A stretch of 64,000 nucleotides of DNA from Bacillus sp. FJAT-27225 (GTDB taxonomy: Bacteria > Bacillota > Bacilli > Bacillales > Cytobacillaceae): assembly GCF_001685025.1 (NCBI RefSeq), contig NZ_MAYU01000023.1, positions 62,001 to 126,000 of the forward strand, in the 5' to 3' direction. Under the pieces are notes generated by a model, which was given only the letters and a program-made list of their open reading frames with translations, was not told the DNA's origin and ran no database searches. Position numbers and translations under genes: made by a program. Positions 34,311 to 41,103 of the stretch are shown here, one piece after another. How positions within the stretch are numbered: position 1 is the first letter of the stretch; the number at the start of each line of letters is the position of its first letter.

Positions 34311-35630
34311 GTGCATAAGATGGTTGCAGAAAAATTACTGCTTCAAATGCTAATAATAGTAGCGCCTATCCTTCTTTACAGCATGTTGTCAGACGGAAAT
34401 AGATTTAAGAAGGATAATTTGGTGTTTACCCTGCTCCAGTGCGGAGCTGTGTTTTTAAGTGTGGCTTTTACGTATCAAGCTCATGGATTTTACTGGGATT
34501 TGAGATTTGTACCATTAGTTTTAACTGCCTTATACGCCGGCCCTGTGTCCGGGTTTGCTGTGTTTAGTGTGCTATTACTGACAAGTGGCTATATCGGCGG
34601 CGAAACGGCTATTTACGGCTATCTTTCAAGTATATGTGTATTACTGGTGTCGATTGTGTTCTCAAAGAGGTTCTGGCTATTAAAGCGGGAAAATAGAGTA
34701 AAATATACAATGGTTACAGGAATCAGCTCTATTGCTGCGGCTTTTATGACTCTTTTTTTGTTTGACGTTCTCGTTGTAAATAGTTTAGCTGGAAACAGGA
34801 TTCTTCGTACCCAAGATTTTGTGATTGATGCCTTGATCCATATTATTGCCCTGGGTGTAGCAGCCAGGCTGATGGAGGAAATCATAGAAAAGCACCAAAT
34901 GAGAGTAGAGATACTTAGAGCTGAAAAATTGAATACGATGGCAGATTTGGCTGGGTCGTTTGCGCACGAAGTTAGGAATCCCCTCACAGTCGTCAAAGGG
35001 TTCATCCAACTCTTGCATAAGGATGCAAAAGGAAAAGAACATGACTATCTAACCCTGGCATTAAGCGAAGTAGGCCGCGCAGAAATGATCATTAACGACT
35101 ATCTGAGCTTCGCCAAGCCCGAATTTAATAAAATTGATGAATTTAATTACAAAAAGTTGCTTGCGGAAATTGTTTCCTTGCTCGATCCGCTGGCTGCAAA
35201 AGGCGGAATCACGCTGGAAGCACAGTTGAAGGAAGAGGATTTATATGTAGTTACTGATCGGAATCAATTAAAGCAGGCAATTGTCAACCTGGTTAAAAAT
35301 GGGATTGAGGCTACCCCTTCAGGAGGGAAGGTGATCCTATCGCTTGGAATTCATGATGGGCAAGCTGATATTAGGATTCGTGATAACGGAAGAGGCATGA
35401 CAGAGGAACAGCTTTCAAGGATTGGCACACTCTTTTACACAACGAAGGAAAGAGGGACAGGCCTTGGAACAACCGTGGCAATACGGATTATTCATGTCAT
35501 GAAAGGTGAAATTCAATTTAAAAGTGAACTGGGGAAGGGAACGGAAGTGGCGGTTAGGCTGCCAGCCAGCAAGAAACAGGCGTATTCCCCCCAAAGCCAA
35601 AGCAATGTATTGAGTGTCGCCAAAGGATAA
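34311..35630 (+). CDS. Membrane histidine kinase with 5TM-LYT-type input (KinB-like)
   Basis: 439 residues. The first 200 hold five or six helices with the pattern of 5TM-5TMR_LYT sensors (LRFVPLVLTALYAGPVSGFAVFSVLLL). The HisKA domain has phospho-acceptor SFAHEVRNPLTVVKGFIQLL. The ATPase domain shows NLVKNGIEAT, DNGRGM and GTGLGTTVAIRII. It resembles the Bacillus KinB/YcbA-type sporulation kinases that act without a fixed partner; no response regulator gene is adjacent. The start is GTG 34311 or ATG 34320, both close behind AAGGG. The gene is monocistronic, with a terminator after it. Confidence 0.82.
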   Translation: MHKMVAEKLLLQMLIIVAPILLYSMLSDGNRFKKDNLVFTLLQCGAVFLSVAFTYQAHGFYWDLRFVPLVLTALYAGPVSGFAVFSVLLLTSGYIGGETAIYGYLSSICVLLVSIVFSKRFWLLKRENRVKYTMVTGISSIAAAFMTLFLFDVLVVNSLAGNRILRTQDFVIDALIHIIALGVAARLMEEIIEKHQMRVEILRAEKLNTMADLAGSFAHEVRNPLTVVKGFIQLLHKDAKGKEHDYLTLALSEVGRAEMIINDYLSFAKPEFNKIDEFNYKKLLAEIVSLLDPLAAKGGITLEAQLKEEDLYVVTDRNQLKQAIVNLVKNGIEATPSGGKVILSLGIHDGQADIRIRDNGRGMTEEQLSRIGTLFYTTKERGTGLGTTVAIRIIHVMKGEIQFKSELGKGTEVAVRLPASKKQAYSPQSQSNVLSVAKG

Positions 35631-35636
35631 AGGAAA

Positions 35637-35668
35637 GATTCTGTGGAAATCACAGGGTCTTTTTTTAT
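35637..35668 (+). terminator. Terminator of the KinB-like gene
   Basis: GATTCTGTG and CACAGGGTC (G-U pairs), followed by a run of seven T. Confidence 0.75.
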
Positions 35669-35865
35669 AGATGATTGATTTCAAGGCTGGATATACGAAA
35701 TATACTAAATTATTTTTGTTTTTTGTGACTATCGGCACAGCAAAACGTTTTAATAGATGTTGGGAAAATGTCGAAAAAGAGAGTTTTTTGCAGAACTTCA
35801 TAGAATATTCTTTAAAAGGTGGTAAAATAAAGGAGAAGACTATTGATTAAACAAGGAGTACTTGT

Positions 35866-37101
35866 ATGCCTCAATCTATCCGGTCCTTTGGGAGAATGGA
35901 AAAAGAAGAAATTAAAGCCCTGAAACTTTCAATTTGGCTGTTTTATATTATCTTTCTTGGGTATGATGCATTTTATTATCTTATCTTTTATCCTATGAAA
36001 GCTGGAAAGCCGGACATTTCTTTTGGGGATGGACTAGGTATTTGGTACCATATTATCGGTATTTTGTTTTTGCCGATATCCTTGTTCCTTTTTCATAAGG
36101 GAAAGCTATATGCGATAAAATATTTTTTCTTTATAGGTCATAGTTTGCTTGACTTGGTGAATAATCTCCTAATCTTTTACAACACGAATGAACAATTTCG
36201 TGCAGGAAATTTTACTGAAGTAGTTTTTCTTTTTTTTGCACCGATTTTTATAAATAAAAAGTATTTTTGGACAGTTTCCATAGGCTTGTCAATTAAGTAT
36301 TTAGTTACGGGTGTTGCCCTGCAATCAACAGATGTGATTCTTCCTATAGCTTTAATGCTTATTATTTCAGTTATTTCCTATATCACCCTTATACGGTTTA
36401 ATTCGTATATCAATGCTTTGATTGCGGTAAATAATGAAATGAACCAGAAGGATAAATTAATAAATATTGGGCAAATGGCAACGGGAATTGCCCACGAAAT
36501 TCGGAATCCATTAACATCTCTTAAAGGTTTTATTCAGCTCCAACACGAGGTCCAGGGAAATAATAAAAAATATACGTCTATAATGAAGAAGGAAATCGAC
36601 CGTATTGCGACAATTGCTGATGATTTAATGATTCTCGGAAAACCAAAACCTGAAATTGGCTCCTGGGTCAATGTGGCGGAGATCGTTGATTATGCTCTTT
36701 CAATTTGTGAGCAATATACGCTAGGCTCAGATATCAACCTGATAAAGGAATATGAAAGGTCTTCATATCCTATCAAGGGTGATGAGAAGCAATTAAAGCA
36801 ACTAGCAATAAATCTCATAAAAAACGCTGTAGAGTCTATGCCCGGATTCGGAGAGGTCCGGATTTTGATTAAGGAACAAGAAAAGAACTGGGTTATACTT
36901 TCGGTTTCCGACCAAGGTAACGGAATTCCCCAGGAACATATGGACAAATTATTTGATCCTTTCTTCACTACAAAAAAAGATGGTACTGGACTGGGGTTAA
37001 TGGTAACCAAACAAATCGTTCAAGACCATAACGGAAAAATCGACATCGAAAGTAAATTAAACGAAGGTACAACTATTAACATTTTTCTTCCAAAAGAGTG
37101 A
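35866..37101 (+). CDS. Membrane histidine kinase sharing its input domain with the next gene
   Basis: 411 residues. Residues about 20-190 form six helices (LFYIIFLGYDAFYYLIF, YAIKYFFFIGHSLLDLVNN, FFAPIFINKKYFWTVSIGL, IKYLVTGVALQ). HisKA has ATGIAHEIRNPLTSLKGFIQL, and the ATPase domain has NLIKNAVESM, DQGNGIP and GTGLGLMVTKQIV. The same membrane domain, with many identical positions, begins the HD-GYP protein encoded next. This makes it a custom input domain, perhaps for a hydrophobic peptide. No known family name comes to mind for it. ATG 35866 has AAGGAG eight bases upstream. No response regulator is nearby. Confidence 0.8.
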   Translation: MPQSIRSFGRMEKEEIKALKLSIWLFYIIFLGYDAFYYLIFYPMKAGKPDISFGDGLGIWYHIIGILFLPISLFLFHKGKLYAIKYFFFIGHSLLDLVNNLLIFYNTNEQFRAGNFTEVVFLFFAPIFINKKYFWTVSIGLSIKYLVTGVALQSTDVILPIALMLIISVISYITLIRFNSYINALIAVNNEMNQKDKLINIGQMATGIAHEIRNPLTSLKGFIQLQHEVQGNNKKYTSIMKKEIDRIATIADDLMILGKPKPEIGSWVNVAEIVDYALSICEQYTLGSDINLIKEYERSSYPIKGDEKQLKQLAINLIKNAVESMPGFGEVRILIKEQEKNWVILSVSDQGNGIPQEHMDKLFDPFFTTKKDGTGLGLMVTKQIVQDHNGKIDIESKLNEGTTINIFLPKE

Positions 37102-37277
37102 AAAAGGCAAAAAATTGATGAAGCATAGCTTATTTTCTCTTAATATACATAAATTAATAGACTTGACCTATGTATTGAAAGAAAGAATTGATTTATAATG
37201 TAGAAGGATGTCTTAATTTTTACCAAAAACCCTAAAAGTTAACAGGTAGACACCCAATAAGTTGGTGAGGTATTGGA

Positions 37278-38456
37278 ATGCAGAAACAAGTGTACAGAAG
37301 CATTTTAAATGAAGAAGAGAGATCACTAAAGTGGTTTATTGCCCTGTTTTATATAATATCTTTAGGGTTTGACCTGTTTTATGATTTTGTTATGCCAAAA
37401 TTGAGTCAGGATATAAATATAGATGATGTAATGGGGTATACGGTATATATAATTCTGTTATTGCTTATACCGATTGCGTGGTATCTTTTTAGGACTGGGC
37501 GTTCCTACTATGTTAAGTATATATATTTTATAACATATACAGTCCTGAGTCTTTTAAATGATGTTCTAACCTTTTTTGGTAACGATGCTGAACTGAGAAG
37601 CGGAAATCCTGTCGAAATTTTCTGGTTGCTGTTAGCTCCTATTTTTGTAAGCAGTCCGTTCTTTTTTACTGTATTGCTGGGGCTGACGGCTAAATACCTT
37701 CTTCTGGGGATTATTCTCCAAGAAGCAAATGCAATTTTTGGGCTTGCAATGGTTGGTGTAATTGCGATTTTTTCTTTTATAATTATGAGCAGGTTTCAGG
37801 CCTATGTAAATGCTGTTAAATCATCCTATGACATTCAGCTTATTGGTATTGTTAAAGGTGTTATATCTACACTTGAATTAAAGGACCCGTATACAAGGGG
37901 CCACAGTGAAAGAGTAGCAAGTTATGCTCAAATACTAGCAAAAGAGCTGGGGAAATTCTCCAAAGATGAACTAAAAATGTTCAATTATGCATGCTTGCTC
38001 CATGATATTGGAAAGGTTCATATTCCAGACAATATCTTGATGAAACCAACAGCACTTACAAAAGAAGAATATGAAATAATAAAAACACATCCCGTTGTTG
38101 GTGAAAAGGCAGTTGCAAATGTCGAGGGATTAAGTTCCAGTATATCGGTTATCCGTTCCCATCATGAAAGATGGGATGGAAAGGGCTATCCAGATCAATT
38201 GAAAGGGAAGGAAATTCCTTATTTAGCCCGGATCTCCTCCATAGCAGATGCGTTTGATGCAATGACCAGTTCAAGGTCTTATCGCGCTGCCTTATCAACT
38301 GAAGAGGCGTATAATTCGATAATTCAAGGTAGTGGGTCGCAATTTGACCCCGAATTAGTAGAGGCCTTTAAAAGAGTATACCCTTTATGGAAAAAGGTCC
38401 ACGAAGAATGGAATAGTAAGCCTATGAGTCAATTTTCAAATTTTAATATAAGCTAG
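37278..38456 (+). CDS. Membrane HD-GYP phosphodiesterase-type protein
   Basis: 392 residues. Residues about 15-185 form the same six-helix domain as the kinase before it (LFYIISLGFDLFYDFV, YYVKYIYFITYTVLSLLND, LLAPIFVSSPFFFTVLLGL, AKYLLLGIILQ). The C-terminal part is a complete HD-GYP domain: TRGHSERVASYA, LLHDIGKVHIPDNIL with His242-Asp243, SHHERWDGKGYPDQL with HH at 295-296 and GYP at 303-305, then ARISSIADAFDAMTS. Proteins of this type hydrolyse cyclic di-GMP; activity is expected as all metal ligands are present. The peptide gene starts 18 bases after its stop, so the two are very likely co-transcribed. ATG 37278 follows GGTGAGG. Confidence 0.85.
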   Translation: MQKQVYRSILNEEERSLKWFIALFYIISLGFDLFYDFVMPKLSQDINIDDVMGYTVYIILLLLIPIAWYLFRTGRSYYVKYIYFITYTVLSLLNDVLTFFGNDAELRSGNPVEIFWLLLAPIFVSSPFFFTVLLGLTAKYLLLGIILQEANAIFGLAMVGVIAIFSFIIMSRFQAYVNAVKSSYDIQLIGIVKGVISTLELKDPYTRGHSERVASYAQILAKELGKFSKDELKMFNYACLLHDIGKVHIPDNILMKPTALTKEEYEIIKTHPVVGEKAVANVEGLSSSISVIRSHHERWDGKGYPDQLKGKEIPYLARISSIADAFDAMTSSRSYRAALSTEEAYNSIIQGSGSQFDPELVEAFKRVYPLWKKVHEEWNSKPMSQFSNFNIS

Positions 38457-38474
38457 GATAAGGAGGTGATATGA

Positions 38475-38546
38475 TTGAAAATCCGCAAGCTTAACAAAGT
38501 AAAAGCAACGGGAATTCCATGCTGGTGGTGCTGGTGGCTAGGTTAA
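38475..38546 (+). CDS. 23-residue Trp/Cys-rich peptide, candidate modified peptide or signal
   Basis: A tiny gene between the HD-GYP and protease genes. The ribosome site AAGGAGGTGAT (38460-38470) is a full match to the 16S tail and lies eight bases before TTG 38475. A TGA directly precedes the TTG, so no longer in-frame start exists. The product has a basic first half (Lys2, Arg4, Lys5, Lys8, Lys10), then ATG-I and the C-terminus PCWWCWWLG (Cys16, Trp17-18, Cys19, Trp20-21). It has no signal peptide. Such a basic leader with an aromatic/cysteine core next to a PqqD-M50 protease is what RiPP precursors or pheromones look like. A hairpin follows. I know no named family; function is inferred. 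Confidence 0.7.
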   Translation: MKIRKLNKVKATGIPCWWCWWLG

Positions 38547-38561
38547 TAATATTGTAGGATG

Positions 38562-38592
38562 AGGGGTGCTTAGTTGCATCCCTTTCCTTTTA
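38562..38592 (+). terminator. Attenuator-like hairpin between peptide and protease genes
   Basis: AGGGGTGC (38562-38569), loop TTAGTT and GCATCCCT (38576-38583) form an eight-base stem with one G-U pair, followed by the pyrimidine-rich TTCCTTTTAGG. It would cut most transcripts after the peptide gene and let some reach the protease. Confidence 0.5.
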
Positions 38593-38611
38593 GGCTGGTG
38601 AACGAATAGGA

Positions 38612-39805
38612 ATGAATTTAAATAAATTATCAAAATTGGTATTAGTGCCGTTTGAAATCCGAAATGACAAAAAGAATTATATAATAGAAGACTTAGAATC
38701 TGGCGATTTTTACGAGATGCCCCATATGGCAGTTGAGGCTATTCAAAGAATCAGTCAATGCCATGATTTAGGTTCTATCGAGAAAGACTTGCAAGCCATG
38801 TATCCAGAAGAAGAGGTTGATATTCTTGATTTTGCCAACCAGTTAGTAAAGTTAGGATTGGTTATTAAAATTGATGGACAGGAGATAACCCTTAATAAAG
38901 AGAAATCTTCAGGGGCCCAAGGTTTTTTGTGGATACCGCAATCACTGGGGAAACTGATTTTTAATAGATTTAGCAATTTTATATATGTACTCTTGTTTAT
39001 TGTAAATATATCATTCTTCATCATAAATCCTGAATTATTTCCTACTTATAAGGATTATTTTGTTTTTGACTGGATGTCATTGAATATACTTCTTTGGATG
39101 GGAATAGGGACGGTTCTATTAATAATCCATGAGTTGGGCCATATATTATCTGTTCGATCCAAAGGATTGCCAGCCAAGTTAAGCCTTGGCCACAGATTGA
39201 TGTTCATTGTGTTGGAAACGGACCTTACTGCGGCATGGAAGCTGCCATCCAGAAGCAGGAATGTTTTATACCTAGGTGGTCTGGCTTTGGATATGGTGAT
39301 TTTAGCGGCAGCGTTAACTATACAAGTGCTATTTCCTGCGGGCCCTGAGCTTTTACTTTCTATTTCAAAGATTATTGTGATTGATATCTTTATACGTTTT
39401 GTTTTCCAGTGCGGGATCTATATGAAAACAGATCTGTATTATGTCCTTGAGAATGTAACAGGCAGTTATAATTTAATGGAAAATGCCCATTACCACATAA
39501 GGAACATGTTCAGAAAGAAAGAGCGAAACATTGGAGAAGTCTCATATAAAGAGGAAAAACAGACAATAGCCCTGTATAGTATCTTTTACTTTATTGGCGT
39601 ATGTTTGACAGTGGCGATTTTTGTATTTTATTCTCTGCCACAAATGGCATATGTCATGGCAGAATCGATACAAAGGTTGAGCAGCCCACTCCTTTCAAAA
39701 CCTTTTATAGATGGGACACTCATTATACTTGAAACACTCATTAGTATAGGAATTCTTGTTTTCTCCTGGTCAAGAAATTACTATCGGAAAGAAAAGAACA
39801 ACTAA
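38612..39805 (+). CDS. PqqD-like/M50 membrane metalloprotease (peptide maturation type)
   Basis: 397 residues. Residues about 10-95 (IRNDKKNYIIEDLESGDFYE... DILDFANQLVKLGLVIK) look like a PqqD-type peptide-binding domain (RRE), common in RiPP enzymes. Membrane helices follow. HELGH at 173-177 (LLIIHELGHILSVRSKG) is the zinc motif of site-2-type (M50) proteases, and Asp274 in YMKTDLYYVLEN is the likely third ligand. Further helices close the C-terminus. YydH of B. subtilis and other peptide-processing proteases have a comparable layout. It probably cuts or releases the peptide encoded 65 bases upstream; this is inferred from position. ATG 38612 has a poor ribosome site, so translation may be low. 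A terminator follows. Confidence 0.8.
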   Translation: MNLNKLSKLVLVPFEIRNDKKNYIIEDLESGDFYEMPHMAVEAIQRISQCHDLGSIEKDLQAMYPEEEVDILDFANQLVKLGLVIKIDGQEITLNKEKSSGAQGFLWIPQSLGKLIFNRFSNFIYVLLFIVNISFFIINPELFPTYKDYFVFDWMSLNILLWMGIGTVLLIIHELGHILSVRSKGLPAKLSLGHRLMFIVLETDLTAAWKLPSRSRNVLYLGGLALDMVILAAALTIQVLFPAGPELLLSISKIIVIDIFIRFVFQCGIYMKTDLYYVLENVTGSYNLMENAHYHIRNMFRKKERNIGEVSYKEEKQTIALYSIFYFIGVCLTVAIFVFYSLPQMAYVMAESIQRLSSPLLSKPFIDGTLIILETLISIGILVFSWSRNYYRKEKNN

Positions 39806-39822
39806 ATAAATGTACTTATAAC

Positions 39823-39861
39823 AAAGCCATTCAGAATTATTTTTCTGAATGGCTTTATTTT
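39823..39861 (+). terminator. Terminator of the peptide/protease unit
   Basis: AAAGCCATTCAGAA and TTCTGAATGGCTTT, a 14-bp perfect stem followed by ATTTTG. Confidence 0.85.
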
Positions 39862-39908
39862 GCCTAATTTTGAGGTTTGTGTCTAAAGTTTGTCAAAACG
39901 GCGGGAAG

Positions 39909-39948
39909 TAGGGGAATTTTCCACCAAGGATAGGGGAAAACCCCGATA
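39909..39948 (+). promoter_or_regulatory. Two candidate response-regulator sites before the nitrate-reductase-like operon
   Basis: TAGGGGAA occurs twice, 22 bases apart (39909 and 39931). The first is in GGGGAATTTTCCACC, the second in GGGGAAAACCCC, both inverted-repeat-like. A TACAAT -10 at 39971-39976 without a good -35 puts the second site at about -43, a usual activator position. NreC (encoded in the cluster) is the obvious candidate. Confidence 0.4.
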
Positions 39949-40020
39949 CAGGCGAAGAGGCGTTTTTTCTTACAATAAGAGTAACCAATAAGACAGTGTT
40001 TAATTCGGGGAGGAATTCTC

Positions 40021-41103
40021 ATGCAAGTAAATCTTAATACGGCCAAAAAGCCTGGCAAGTCAGTAAATGATGCGTTTGCATCTCACTTTGCGAAATCAAT
40101 GTTTTTAACAGTAAGCGGTATTGTCATCTTATCGTTTATTGCAACCAGGATGTTTACTCATGTTGACTTGAACCTATATGGATATATGGTCGGAACAGTG
40201 GTTTTTCTTGGAGGATTCTTTTACCGGTTCATTTCGTGGGGAGAGCGGCCGCCAACAAAGCTTTTTATTAAAAAGGGCCTGAAACTTCTATTTAGAAAAA
40301 CGACTCCCAAGACAGCAACAGAACAGCTCGTTACGTACCGGTTCATCTGGAACCGGGGCCTGTACCGCTGGACACAGCACATCATGATGGGCTGGGGCTG
40401 TGTGCTTGCACTGATGGTAACATTCCCGCTCGTATTTGGCTGGATGTACTTCACGATGGCAGACAACGGTATGTACACCATCGTCTTTATGGGAATGAAT
40501 TTAATGACAGTCCCTGCCGACGGCTTTATTGCTTTCTTGTCCTATAACGCATTGAATATTTCTGCGGTCATGGTCATTACTGGTGTATGCATGGCATTGT
40601 ACCGCCGTTTGAAAAATATGCAGGCAAGAGCGGAACAGACGTTCATGTATGATTTCATGCCGCTTTATCTGCTCCTTTTCGTCTCGATAACTGGCCTGGC
40701 ATTGACATTCATCAATATCTTCCTGCACGGTTTTGGCCACCAGGCAATGTCATTGATTCACCAGTACTCAGTCATTATCACATTAATTTATATGCCATTT
40801 GGAAAATTGGCGCATATCCCGTTCCGCCCGATGAGTGTCCTGGCACGGAACTATCGTGAGCATTACAGCGAACAGGCGATGAAAGAATGCAAGGTGTGCG
40901 GAACCGAATTTGTATCAGTTGAACAATCGAACGATGTAATAGATGTATTGGGAACAAACGATATCGAATTTGCTTCCAAGGAAGGCTTCCATCTTGCTGA
41001 GCTTTGCCTGCCTTGCCGCCGCAAATATCGGATTGCCCAATTCTCGGGGTTTGCTACCCACCAAGTGAAAGTCAAGGAGGCCAACCAGAATGCAAAAGGT
41101 TGA
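40021..41103 (+). CDS. NarI/DsrM-like membrane cytochrome b subunit
   Basis: 360 residues. Helices lie at about 25-45, 55-70, 115-140, 150-170, 180-195, 215-240 and 245-270. Histidines on helices (RWTQHIMMGWG, HGFGHQAMSLIHQYSVI, GKLAHIPFRP) are placed as heme-b ligands, as in NarI and DsrM/HdrE. The C-terminus is cytoplasmic and carries two CxxC pairs (CKVCGTEF and LCLPCRRKYR) forming a small zinc- or iron-binding knot, absent from NarI. It should take electrons from menaquinol and pass them to the ferredoxin and molybdoenzyme. ATG 40021 follows GGGGAGG. Its last 14 bases overlap the next gene. Confidence 0.75.
   Translation: MQVNLNTAKKPGKSVNDAFASHFAKSMFLTVSGIVILSFIATRMFTHVDLNLYGYMVGTVVFLGGFFYRFISWGERPPTKLFIKKGLKLLFRKTTPKTATEQLVTYRFIWNRGLYRWTQHIMMGWGCVLALMVTFPLVFGWMYFTMADNGMYTIVFMGMNLMTVPADGFIAFLSYNALNISAVMVITGVCMALYRRLKNMQARAEQTFMYDFMPLYLLLFVSITGLALTFINIFLHGFGHQAMSLIHQYSVIITLIYMPFGKLAHIPFRPMSVLARNYREHYSEQAMKECKVCGTEFVSVEQSNDVIDVLGTNDIEFASKEGFHLAELCLPCRRKYRIAQFSGFATHQVKVKEANQNAKG

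Noticed and set aside
38471-38494. Seven-codon ATG frame at the peptide locus
   Set aside because: ATG 38471 is only four bases from GGAGG and gives a heptapeptide; the TTG frame has ideal spacing and a striking product.
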